From Aeromicrobium ginsengisoli (GTDB lineage: Bacteria > Actinomycetota > Actinomycetes > Propionibacteriales > Nocardioidaceae): a stretch of 64,000 nucleotides of DNA. Below the pieces are notes generated by a model. That model was not told the origin of the DNA and did no database searches. It saw nothing but the letters and a program-made list of their open reading frames with translations. The stretch covers positions 868,001-932,000 of the forward strand of contig NZ_SDPQ02000001.1 in assembly GCF_004134905.2 (NCBI RefSeq), written 5' to 3'. Each line of letters opens with the position of its first letter. The stretch's first letter is position 1. Of this stretch, positions 1 through 7,627 are shown in pieces. A program made the position numbers and the translations under genes.

Positions 1-737
1 ACTTCGATCTCGACGGGGTTGACGCGATCCACGTCGCGTCCGGCGAGGTCGAGGGCCTGCTGGCGGACCGGTGGTCGCTCGACGAGGCCGACGACGTCCT
101 GCGTGTGGCGGTCGGGCCGTCGAGCGAGACCGGCGACTTCAACTCCGTCGTCACGTTCCGCCGCGAGGGCACGGAGCTCGAGGAGATCGGCCGCGTCGAC
201 GGCCTCGGCCGCCACGAGCAGCTCAAGGGAGTTCGCTGGTTCGACGGGCTCGCGGTCGTCGTCACGTACCGGCAGGTCGATCCGCTCTACACGATCGACC
301 TCACGGATCCCTCGAAGCCACGGCTGCTCGGCGCGCTCAAGATCCCGGGCTACAGCGACTACCTGCACCCCCTGAGCGATGCGTGGCTGCTGGGCATCGG
401 GTACGACGGCGGGGCGCAGATCGCGCTGTTCAACACGTCCGACCTGGCACACGTCAGGCGTACCGCCGTGGAGAGGTTCCCGGGCACCGAGACGATCGCC
501 GCCACAGACCCGCGGGCCTTCACCTGGCTGCCCAAGCAGGACACGGCGCTGACGGTGCTCCGCAAGGGCAACCGGGTCAAGGTCGCCGCAGTCAAGGTCA
601 CCCACGGCAAGCTGAGCACGACGCTGACCAATGTCGAGTACGGCGACGATGCCGCCCAGGTCCGCACGTTCGGCCTGCCCGACGGCCGCGTCATCCTCGT
701 CACGGGAGAAGACGTCCGATTCTTCCCCCTGCCGTAG
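1..737 (+). CDS. Beta-propeller domain protein, C-terminal part (cut by window start)
   Basis: The reading frame is open from base 3 and ends at the TAG at 735-737; the start lies outside the window, so about 244 C-terminal residues are seen. The visible part contains blade-like segments such as LADRWSLDE, LKGVRWFDGLAVVVTYRQ and YTIDLTDPSKPRLLGALK, the pattern of the actinobacterial secreted beta-propeller family (PF09826 type). Proteins of that family are usually exported and membrane-anchored, but the N-terminus that would show this is missing. The biochemical role of the family is unknown. It is convergent with the patatin-like gene, and a long hairpin lies between them. Confidence 0.7.
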   Translation, partial: FDLDGVDAIHVASGEVEGLLADRWSLDEADDVLRVAVGPSSETGDFNSVVTFRREGTELEEIGRVDGLGRHEQLKGVRWFDGLAVVVTYRQVDPLYTIDLTDPSKPRLLGALKIPGYSDYLHPLSDAWLLGIGYDGGAQIALFNTSDLAHVRRTAVERFPGTETIAATDPRAFTWLPKQDTALTVLRKGNRVKVAAVKVTHGKLSTTLTNVEYGDDAAQVRTFGLPDGRVILVTGEDVRFFPLP

Positions 738-808
738 GACTCGCTGAGACTGACGTTTCTGTTGCGACACGCCGCGTGTCGCAGCAAGAACGTCAGTCTC
801 AGCGAGTC
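738..808. terminator. 71-bp near-perfect inverted repeat between convergent genes
   Basis: Two 35-base arms (738-772 and 774-808) are complementary at 32 of 35 positions and meet almost without a loop. It begins directly after the stop codon of the beta-propeller gene and ends 5 bases before the stop of the patatin-like gene, so it probably terminates both transcripts. Its length exceeds that of a typical terminator stem, so it may instead be a dispersed palindromic repeat reused as a terminator. Confidence 0.6.
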
Positions 809-813
809 GGCCG

Positions 814-2043
814 TCAGAGCTCTGGCGCGGCCCATTCGCTGAAGTCGCCCAGGCGGCGCGGGAAGAACGTCGCCAGTGCGGCGCCCACGGTCCACCAGCC
901 GCGGTGCACCAGGGCGCGGCACAGCGCCGGCTCGAGCTTGTCGAACACCGTCGGCACCAGTGCAAGGTCGCGACCGCCGTACGTACGCGCCTCGGGAAAC
1001 CGAGCGCGCCACGCCCTCAGCGGTGCCGGGCCGGGGTCGGGCAGTGCCGTGACGAGGCCGGTCAGCACCCCGCGGCGCCCGTCCGCCGGCAGCGAGCCGG
1101 CCCCGGCCTTGCGGCCACGCTGGAACTGCGCCACCAGGCTCGTGGTGCGCAGCGCCACGCTCTGCCGGTAGAGCAGCGAGTTGGCCCGGGCGAGGTCGCG
1201 GATCACCGGCAACCGCCCGTATGGTCCTGGTCGCAGCAGTCCTCCGGCATTGAGCGCGACCAGGAACACGTCGCGGTACGCCTTGTCGTCCAGCGCCTGC
1301 AGCCCGGTGTTGTCGTACGTCCCGCCGTCCATCAGCACCGGCGCATGACCCGCGCCGGGGAACTCCGGCGACGTCAGCACCACCGGCGCGAACGCACCCG
1401 GCACCGCCGCCGAGGCCGCCACGGCGGTGCTCAGTCGCAGCCCTGTCCCAGCGGTCGGCACGTGCCCGATCGTGTAGTCACCGACCGTGTCGCGCTCGAA
1501 GCCGAAGCGCACCCCGGTCGTCAGGTTCGCCGCGTTGATGATCCAGCGCACCCCGCGATCGAGCTGCTCCAGCTCGACACCGTCGAACCACCACTCGTCG
1601 AACCGTCGCGCCAACAGGTCCGTACGCGTCGACGACCCGACCGTGCGCCAGATCCCCCGCACCAGCGACCACTTCAGTGACTGCGACGAGATCTGCGCGA
1701 GGAACGGGTCGATCAGGTGCTCCTGCACGGCCGCACCCGTGAAATCGGCCTCCCGCAGCAGCGGCCAGCGCGACGCGAGCAGGCCGTTCGCCAGCGACCC
1801 GCCCGAGACCGACGAGACGTACCGAAGATCCGGCAGCAGACCGGCGTCCGCGAGCAGGCGAATGGCACCGAGGCCCGCCAGTGTGGCGCGGAACCCTCCG
1901 CCGGAGATCGTCAGCGCGACCGGCGCCGCCGACCGAGGCGGTTTGCGGGGCGGCTTGTCACCGCGAAACCGCTGGGGTTGGAGGCCGGTCCCGATGGCGG
2001 GTGAGTCGACGACCCACTGGTCAGGATCCTCCGGCTGCCCCAT
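814..2043 (-). CDS. Patatin-like phospholipase family protein
   Basis: A 409-residue protein with the patatin hydrolase landmarks: the glycine-rich oxyanion segment SGGGFRATLAGLGAIRLL near residue 46, the nucleophile elbow SSVSGGSLANG near residue 80, where the first elbow glycine is serine, and the catalytic-dyad motif DGGTYDNTGL in the second half. Patatins hydrolyse acyl ester bonds of lipids through a Ser-Asp dyad. No signal peptide is seen, so it is probably cytosolic or membrane-peripheral. The ATG at 2041-2043 is preceded by GAGAGG at good spacing. It lies 40 bases downstream of the cytidylyltransferase/SDR gene and may be co-transcribed with it. The substrate cannot be told. Confidence 0.85.
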   Translation of the reverse strand: MGQPEDPDQWVVDSPAIGTGLQPQRFRGDKPPRKPPRSAAPVALTISGGGFRATLAGLGAIRLLADAGLLPDLRYVSSVSGGSLANGLLASRWPLLREADFTGAAVQEHLIDPFLAQISSQSLKWSLVRGIWRTVGSSTRTDLLARRFDEWWFDGVELEQLDRGVRWIINAANLTTGVRFGFERDTVGDYTIGHVPTAGTGLRLSTAVAASAAVPGAFAPVVLTSPEFPGAGHAPVLMDGGTYDNTGLQALDDKAYRDVFLVALNAGGLLRPGPYGRLPVIRDLARANSLLYRQSVALRTTSLVAQFQRGRKAGAGSLPADGRRGVLTGLVTALPDPGPAPLRAWRARFPEARTYGGRDLALVPTVFDKLEPALCRALVHRGWWTVGAALATFFPRRLGDFSEWAAPEL

Positions 2044-2083
2044 CTGAACAGCCTCTCACCGCACGAGGCCGGGCGTCGAGGGT

Positions 2084-3502
2084 CTAGGAGCCGCCGCCGA
2101 CGGCCGCTGGGCCGTCCTCGCGCCGGATGTCGATGATGTGCCCCGTCTGCTCAGCGAGCAGGACGTCGAGCGACTGGCGCGCGACCTCCATCGAGCTCAG
2201 CAGCGTGCCCTCGGGCTCCTCGCCGAACGCCTTGGTGCGCATCGGCGTGCCCGTACGTTCGGGGTTGACGCAGTTGACCCGCACCTCGCCCGCCCACTCG
2301 TCGGCCAGGGCCTGGGTCAGGTTGACGACGGCGGCCTTGGCCGAGGAGTAGAGCGAGTAGCCACCGCGACCGCGGGTGTAGGACGACGACGTGAACAGCA
2401 GCAACGAGCCCGACGTACGCGCGAGGTGCGGGTAGAACTCCTGGGCGATGAAGATCGGCGCGAGGTAATTGATCTCGGTCGCGGCGAAGATCGTCTCCTC
2501 AGACGTGTCGGCGAGGTCCTCGATCACCAGTACGCCGGCGGTGTTGACGACGAAGTCGATCGACTCGGACTCCTTGAGCACCGCCGTGGCGGCCGCCGCG
2601 ATGTCCTCGCGGCGATCGACGTGCGTGTTGGTCGACGAGCGCGAGAACGAGTGCACGGTCGCACCGAAGCCACGCGCCAGCTCGGCGATGTCGCCGCCGA
2701 TGCCGTACGAGCCGCCGAACACGACCATGGTCTTGCCCTCGAGCGCGGCGCGGTACTGCTCATCGGTGAGCTGGTCCGGCGTGTCGGCCGAGTGCAGCTG
2801 GAAGAGCTTGTCGGCGATGTAGACGTCGATCGGCTCGGTGACCTTCATGTTGCGCTCGTGGCCCGCGACGACCGCGATCGGCACCTCGGGCAGATAGCGC
2901 AGCACGACCGTGCAGTCGTCGGTCGCGGTGAAGTCGGGGTCCTGCCACGCCAGCTCGTACGCCTTGCGAATGACCGAGAGGCGGAACGCCTGCGGGGTCT
3001 GGCCGCGGCGGAGCAGGTGACGCGGCAGCACGTCGGAGATCGTGTGCACCTCGTCGGGGGTGTCGTGCACCTGCACGACAGTGTCCGCGGACGGGATCGC
3101 GGTGTCGACCGCCTCGTGCGTCGCCAGCGCGGCAACGACGTCGCGGATGATCGTCTGCGACACCAGCGGGCGCACGGCGTCGTGGAACAGGACGTTGCAC
3201 TCCTCCGAGCCCAGCGCCTCGAGCGCCCGGCTCGTCGACTCATTTCGGGTCTCGCCGCCCTCGACGATCTGGGTGACCTTGTCGTAGCCGCCGTTCTGGA
3301 CGATCGCGCGTACGGGATCCAGGTGGCCGGGAGCCATGAGGATCACGATCTCGTCGACCAGCGAGGACGCCTGGAACGCCGCCACGGTGTGCTCGATGAT
3401 CGTCTTGCCGGCGATCTTGATGAGCTGCTTGGGGATCGACAGGCCGACCCTCGTACCGGTGCCACCTGCCAGGATGACGGCCACATTGCGGAGTTCAGTC
3501 AC
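2084..3502 (-). CDS. Bifunctional cytidylyltransferase / SDR oxidoreductase (Bcs1-like, CDP-ribitol type)
   Basis: A 472-residue fusion. Residues 1-235 form an IspD/TarI-type nucleotidyltransferase: VAVILAGGTGTRVGLSIPKQ is the CTP-binding loop, and RRGQTPQAF is the conserved later motif. Residues about 255-460 form a short-chain dehydrogenase with the NADP loop VVFGGSYGIGG and the active site YSLYSSAK. The same order occurs in Haemophilus Bcs1/Acs1, which reduces ribulose 5-phosphate and couples ribitol 5-phosphate to CTP for polymer synthesis, so CDP-ribitol or a related teichoic-acid precursor is the likely product. Transferase and polymerase genes are absent nearby, so the substrate is inferred. 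The GTG start fits a leaderless -10 box 6 nt upstream. Confidence 0.82.
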   Translation of the reverse strand: MTELRNVAVILAGGTGTRVGLSIPKQLIKIAGKTIIEHTVAAFQASSLVDEIVILMAPGHLDPVRAIVQNGGYDKVTQIVEGGETRNESTSRALEALGSEECNVLFHDAVRPLVSQTIIRDVVAALATHEAVDTAIPSADTVVQVHDTPDEVHTISDVLPRHLLRRGQTPQAFRLSVIRKAYELAWQDPDFTATDDCTVVLRYLPEVPIAVVAGHERNMKVTEPIDVYIADKLFQLHSADTPDQLTDEQYRAALEGKTMVVFGGSYGIGGDIAELARGFGATVHSFSRSSTNTHVDRREDIAAAATAVLKESESIDFVVNTAGVLVIEDLADTSEETIFAATEINYLAPIFIAQEFYPHLARTSGSLLLFTSSSYTRGRGGYSLYSSAKAAVVNLTQALADEWAGEVRVNCVNPERTGTPMRTKAFGEEPEGTLLSSMEVARQSLDVLLAEQTGHIIDIRREDGPAAVGGGS

Positions 3503-3508
3503 CCGACG

Positions 3509-3514
3509 AGGTTA
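3509..3514 (-). promoter_or_regulatory. Putative leaderless -10 box for the cytidylyltransferase/SDR gene
   Basis: TAACCT on the minus strand is followed by six bases (CGTCGG) and then the GTG start. There is no Shine-Dalgarno sequence in this interval, which favours a transcript starting at the start codon. Confidence 0.5.
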
Positions 3515-3529
3515 CCGTCAGCACGGGCG

Positions 3530-4372
3530 TCAGGACGCCCCCGGTCGCATGACCGCGTCCTTCTGGGCCGACTTCCACTCACGGAAGCCCTCCTCGGTCG
3601 TGCCGCGCCGCCAGTAGGCCGACACCGAGACGTCCGCGCGGGCCACAGCGCGATCGTTGAGCACGTACGGGCGCACGCTCTTGAGCAGCGCGGACTCCCC
3701 ATGGATGAACGCCTGGGCGCGGCCGGGCCACCAGTCCCACGCGCGGACGGCGTCGTCGAGCAGCGTCGTGGTGCCTGCGGGCGCGTCGCCCCGGTGCAGC
3801 CAGTGGATCTCAAGCTCGGCGACCGTCGCGATGGCGATCTCGTCGCCGGGACCCTCGACCTCGATGAAGGCCACGGCACGGGCACCAGCGGGAAGGGCCT
3901 CGAGTCCCGCGCAGATCGCGGGCAGGCCGGCCTCGTCGCCGACGAAGAGGTGCCAGTCGGCCGAGGCATCCGGCGCGTACGCCCCATTGGGCCCGCGGAG
4001 GTGCATGAGGTCACCGGGCTCGGCGTGGGCCGCCCACGGGCCGGCGACGCCTTCGTCGCCGTGCACCACGAAGTCGATCGCGAGCTCCTGCGCCTCAGGG
4101 TCGATCCAGCGGATCGTGTAGGTCCGCAGCACCGGCCACGCCTCGTGGGGCATGGTCTCGCGGACCACGTCGAGATCGAGCGGCTCGGGATACGTGTATC
4201 CCTCGGCGAGGAAGACGAGCTTGACGTACTCGTCGGTGAACGAGCCACTGAGAGCCAGATGCCGGCTCTGGAACTCCGCGAATCCGTCACCGCCGAACAC
4301 GACACGCCGCATCGAGGGCGCCACGGATTCGGTGCGGATCACGGTCAGTTGGGCGGGATGGATCTTGCTCAC
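3530..4372 (-). CDS. Siderophore-interacting protein (ferric-siderophore reductase, SIP family)
   Basis: A 280-residue flavoprotein of the SIP/ViuB family. The FAD-binding signature is RTYTIRW near residue 85 (family pattern R-x-Y-T-x-R). The C-terminal part has FVGDEAGLPAI and the typical SIP ending with IHGESALLKSVRPY followed by SAYWRRGTTEEGFREW. These cytosolic enzymes reduce ferric siderophores to release iron, using NAD(P)H or ferredoxin. The gene is divergent from the M13 peptidase gene with only 17 bases between their GTG starts; both promoters appear to share one symmetric -10 box. No iron-box operator was recognised, and no siderophore transporter is nearby. Confidence 0.88.
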   Translation of the reverse strand: MSKIHPAQLTVIRTESVAPSMRRVVFGGDGFAEFQSRHLALSGSFTDEYVKLVFLAEGYTYPEPLDLDVVRETMPHEAWPVLRTYTIRWIDPEAQELAIDFVVHGDEGVAGPWAAHAEPGDLMHLRGPNGAYAPDASADWHLFVGDEAGLPAICAGLEALPAGARAVAFIEVEGPGDEIAIATVAELEIHWLHRGDAPAGTTTLLDDAVRAWDWWPGRAQAFIHGESALLKSVRPYVLNDRAVARADVSVSAYWRRGTTEEGFREWKSAQKDAVMRPGAS

Positions 4373-4377
4373 CTGTG

Positions 4378-4384
4378 TAGCCTA
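4378..4384. promoter_or_regulatory. Symmetric -10 box shared by two divergent leaderless promoters
   Basis: TAGCCTA reads as TAGCCT toward the M13 peptidase gene and as TAGGCT toward the siderophore-interacting gene. In each direction exactly six bases separate the hexamer from a GTG start. With 17 bases between the two starts there is no room for separate promoters with 5' leaders, so overlapping divergent leaderless promoters are the simplest reading. Confidence 0.6.
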
Positions 4385-4389
4385 CTGGC

Positions 4390-6333
4390 GTGACCCACGG
4401 CATCGACATGACGCAGTTCGACCCCTCCATCCGCGTTCAAGACGACCTGTTCCGACACGTCAACGGCCCCTGGCTGCGCACCGCCGAGATCAAGCCCGAT
4501 CGCGCCACCGCCGGCTCGTTCGTGACCCTTGTCGACGAGGCCGAGGCCAAGGTCCGCGAGATCATCGAGACGGCCAGCAAGGCGCCTCAGGACGACGAGC
4601 AGCGCAAGATCGGCGACCTCTACGCCAGCTTCATGGACGAGGAACGCGTCGAGGCTCTCGGCGGCACCCCGCTCGAGGGCGAGCTCGCTCAGGTCGACGC
4701 CATCACCGACATCCCCAGCTTCATCACGGCCCTCGGCGACCTCGACCGCCAGGGCGTCGGCAGTGTCTTCGGCATGTACATCGGCCCCGACAGCGGACAG
4801 CCCGATCGCTACGTGACGCACCTCGGCCAGGGCGGCATCGGCCTGCCCGACGAGGCCTACTACCGCGAGGACGAGTCGGCGGCGATCCGTGAGTCGTACG
4901 TCGCGCACCTCACGACGATGCTGGGTCTCGCCGGGCTCGACGACGCAGCCGGGCGCGCCCAGCGCATCATGGACCTCGAGACCCGCCTGGCCGCGTTCCA
5001 CTGGGACCGCGTGGAGTCGCGCGACGCCCAGAAGACCTACAACCTGCTGGCGCTCGACGGGCTGCAGGCGCTCGCGCCGTCGTTCGACTGGGCACGCTGG
5101 TCCGACGCCGCCCACATCCCGGCACCCGTCATCGCCGAGGTCGTGGTGGCCCAGCCGTCCTACCTCGAAGGGCTCGAGACGCTGCTCGTGCCTGCTGAGC
5201 TCGACGCCTGGAAGGACTGGCTGCGCTGGCAGGTCGTCCACAGCGCCTCGCCCTACCTGTCATCGGCCTTCGTCAACGCCAACTTCGAGTTCTACGGCAA
5301 GACGCTCAGCGGCACCGACGAGCTACGGCCCCGCTGGAAGCGCGGCGTCGGCTTCGTCGAGGGCGCCATGGGTGAGGCCGTCGGCAAGATCTACGTCCGT
5401 ACGGAGTTGCCGCCGGCCTCCAAGGAGCGGATGACCGAGCTGATCGACAATCTCCTCGAGGCCTACCGGCAGAGCATCTCCGCGCTCCCCTGGATGAGCG
5501 ACGAGACCAAGAAGCAGGCACACGAGAAGCTCGACACGTTCAACCCCAAGATCGGCCACCCCGACGAGTTCAAGGACTACTCGGCACTCGAGACCGCTCC
5601 CGACGACCTGCTCGGCAACGCCCGCCGAGCGATCGCCGTCGCCACCGACCGCGAGCTCGCCAAGATCGGCTCCCCGATCGACCGTGACGAGTGGTACATG
5701 ACACCGCAGACGGTCAACGCCTACTACAACCCCACGATGAACGAGATCGTCTTCCCGGCCGCGATCCTGCAGCCGCCGTTCTTCCACGCCGACGCCGACG
5801 ACGCGGTCAACTACGGCGCGATCGGTGCGGTCATCGGACACGAGATCGGTCACGGCTTCGACGACCAGGGATCGCAGTACGACGGCACGGGCGCCCTGCG
5901 CAACTGGTGGACCGACGACGACCGCGAGTCGTTCGAGAAGCTCACGACGGCCCTCATCGCCCAGTACGACGCACTGTCGCCCGAAGGCGCTGACGCCCGG
6001 ACGGTCAACGGCTCGCTCACGATCGGCGAGAACATCGGCGACCTCGGCGGCCTCGGCATCGCCCACAAGGCGTTCCGGCTCACCAACCCTGACGACGCCG
6101 AGATCGACGGCCTGACCCCTGACCAGCGATTCTTCATCTCCTGGGCCCAGGCGTGGCAGTCCAAGGTGCGTCCGGCCGAGACCGTCCGCCGGCTCACGAT
6201 CGACCCGCACTCGCCGCCGGAGTTCCGGTGCAACCAGGTCGTCCGCAACATCGACGCGTTCTATGCCGCGTTCGACGTCACCGCCGACGACCAGCTGTGG
6301 CTCGACGAGGACGCCCGCGTCTCGATCTGGTGA
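4390..6333 (+). CDS. M13 family metallopeptidase (neprilysin-like)
   Basis: A 647-residue zinc peptidase. The catalytic zinc motif HEIGH is in AVIGHEIGHGFDDQG near residue 485, and the third zinc ligand is in GENIGDLGGLGIA (family ENxxD). The N-terminal M13_N domain fills the first 420 residues. The C-terminal end, with RCNQVVRNIDAFYAAFDV and a terminal tryptophan, is typical. No signal peptide or membrane anchor is visible, so a cytosolic oligopeptidase is likely, as for many actinobacterial homologues. The GTG at 4390 is chosen because of the leaderless -10 box six bases upstream; the ATG at 4408 is an alternative. Confidence 0.93.
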   Translation: MTHGIDMTQFDPSIRVQDDLFRHVNGPWLRTAEIKPDRATAGSFVTLVDEAEAKVREIIETASKAPQDDEQRKIGDLYASFMDEERVEALGGTPLEGELAQVDAITDIPSFITALGDLDRQGVGSVFGMYIGPDSGQPDRYVTHLGQGGIGLPDEAYYREDESAAIRESYVAHLTTMLGLAGLDDAAGRAQRIMDLETRLAAFHWDRVESRDAQKTYNLLALDGLQALAPSFDWARWSDAAHIPAPVIAEVVVAQPSYLEGLETLLVPAELDAWKDWLRWQVVHSASPYLSSAFVNANFEFYGKTLSGTDELRPRWKRGVGFVEGAMGEAVGKIYVRTELPPASKERMTELIDNLLEAYRQSISALPWMSDETKKQAHEKLDTFNPKIGHPDEFKDYSALETAPDDLLGNARRAIAVATDRELAKIGSPIDRDEWYMTPQTVNAYYNPTMNEIVFPAAILQPPFFHADADDAVNYGAIGAVIGHEIGHGFDDQGSQYDGTGALRNWWTDDDRESFEKLTTALIAQYDALSPEGADARTVNGSLTIGENIGDLGGLGIAHKAFRLTNPDDAEIDGLTPDQRFFISWAQAWQSKVRPAETVRRLTIDPHSPPEFRCNQVVRNIDAFYAAFDVTADDQLWLDEDARVSIW

Positions 6334-6347
6334 GCCCGGTCCTTGCG

Positions 6348-6382
6348 CTTGTCGAAAGGACGCTGCGGATCCTTTCGACAAG
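6348..6382. repeat. Inverted repeat / hairpin with 13-bp perfect arms
   Basis: CTTGTCGAAAGGA (6348-6360) and its exact complement (6370-6382) enclose a 9-base loop, 14 bases after the M13 peptidase stop. It may terminate that transcript. The word TTTCGACAAGCTCA resembles dispersed intergenic repeats seen in several bacterial genomes. Confidence 0.55.
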
Positions 6383-6400
6383 CTCAAGGGGCAGTTCCGC

Positions 6401-6406
6401 TAAATT
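6401..6406 (+). promoter_or_regulatory. Putative leaderless -10 box for the MFS gene
   Basis: TAAATT is followed by six bases and the ATG at 6413; no ribosome binding site lies between. Confidence 0.45.
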
Positions 6407-6412
6407 GCTCGG

Positions 6413-7627
6413 ATGACCGAGACGCCTGACCCCGCTCAACGCAGGATCGTCTCGGTCCTCTCCCTCGTCCAGGTCATCGGCGGAGTCGGCAACGGTGCGG
6501 GCCTCGCGGTCGGCGCCCTGCTGGTCAAGGACGTCAGCGGCTCGTCGGGCTGGTCCGGCATGGCCGTCGTGATGCTGACCCTGGGTGCCGCGGCATTCAC
6601 GATGCCGCTGTCCTCGATCGCCGCGCGTACGGGTCGCCGCCCCGCCCTGACGCTCGGGTGGCTGTTCGGGGCATCGGGCGCCGGCGTCGTCATCCTCGGC
6701 GCCGAGGTCGAGTCCTTGCCGATCCTGCTCGCCGGACTCCTGCTGTTCGGCGCCAGCACCGCCGCGAACCTGCAGTCACGATTCGCCGCTGTCGACCGCG
6801 CCGCCCCTGGTCAGGTGGGCCTTGCGCTCTCTCTCGTCGTCTGGTCCACGACCGTCGGCGCCGTCATCGGGCCCAACCTGACGGGTCCAGGCGCCTCGAT
6901 CGCCGATGCCGTCGGGCTGCCCGACCTCGCCGGCCCGATGCTGTTCTCCGCTGCGGGCTTCACGATCGCGGGGTTGCTGACCGTCGCCCTCCTGCGTCCT
7001 GATCCCCTGGTGCACGCCTCCGGCTCAGCGCCGGCCGCTCGTGGCGTACGCGCCGCGCTCCCCCACGTCCGCGGGCGTACGGCCACAGCGATCCTGGCCA
7101 TCGCCGCGTCGCACGCCGTGATGGTCTCCGTCATGGCGCTGACGCCCGTGCACATGAAGGACCACGGCTCCAGCCTCAACGTCATCGGCCTCACGATCAG
7201 CCTGCACATCGCCGGGATGTTCGCGTTGTCGCCGCCGATGGGCGTGCTGAGCGACCGATGGGGCGCCGACCGCACGATCCTGCTCGGCCAGTCGGTCCTG
7301 CTGCTGGCCACGTTCGTCGCTGGCACGTCCGGCGAGTCCGAGCTGCAGATCACGATCGGTCTGACGATCCTCGGGATCGGCTGGTCGGCCTCGGTCATTG
7401 CTGGTGCCGCCATGCTGACCAAGTCGCTCGAGCCTGCCGATCGACCGGTCGTGCAGGGCTTCTCCGACCTGTCGATGAACCTGGCCGGTGCCTTGGGCGG
7501 CCTGCTGGCCGGCATCGTCGTCGCGCTGAGCGGCTTCGGCACGCTCAACGCCGCTGCGGCGGTGCTGACCGTGCCGGTCATCGCCCTGGTGCTGTCAGGT
7601 CGCCGCGTCGCGGCGTCAGTCGCCTAG
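6413..7627 (+). CDS. MFS transporter
   Basis: A 404-residue membrane protein with about 12 hydrophobic helices. A loop motif between helices 2 and 3, AARTGRRPALTLGWLFG, resembles the G-R-R-P loop of the major facilitator superfamily, and the second half has the related LSDRWGADRTILLG. The substrate cannot be told; similar proteins are often annotated as drug or metabolite exporters. The start is supported by the leaderless -10 box. The 3' end overlaps the stop region of the convergent HTTM gene by four bases. No regulator is adjacent. Confidence 0.85.
   Translation: MTETPDPAQRRIVSVLSLVQVIGGVGNGAGLAVGALLVKDVSGSSGWSGMAVVMLTLGAAAFTMPLSSIAARTGRRPALTLGWLFGASGAGVVILGAEVESLPILLAGLLLFGASTAANLQSRFAAVDRAAPGQVGLALSLVVWSTTVGAVIGPNLTGPGASIADAVGLPDLAGPMLFSAAGFTIAGLLTVALLRPDPLVHASGSAPAARGVRAALPHVRGRTATAILAIAASHAVMVSVMALTPVHMKDHGSSLNVIGLTISLHIAGMFALSPPMGVLSDRWGADRTILLGQSVLLLATFVAGTSGESELQITIGLTILGIGWSASVIAGAAMLTKSLEPADRPVVQGFSDLSMNLAGALGGLLAGIVVALSGFGTLNAAAAVLTVPVIALVLSGRRVAASVA

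Noticed and set aside
71..1171. 366-residue plus-strand frame spanning the propeller gene end and the patatin gene
   Set aside because: It crosses the stop of one real gene and runs antisense through another, passing through the inverted repeat; no coding features.
2138..4393. 751-residue plus-strand open frame across the fusion enzyme and siderophore-interacting gene
   Set aside because: Shadow of two recognised minus-strand genes, with low-complexity composition and no ribosome binding site or domain.
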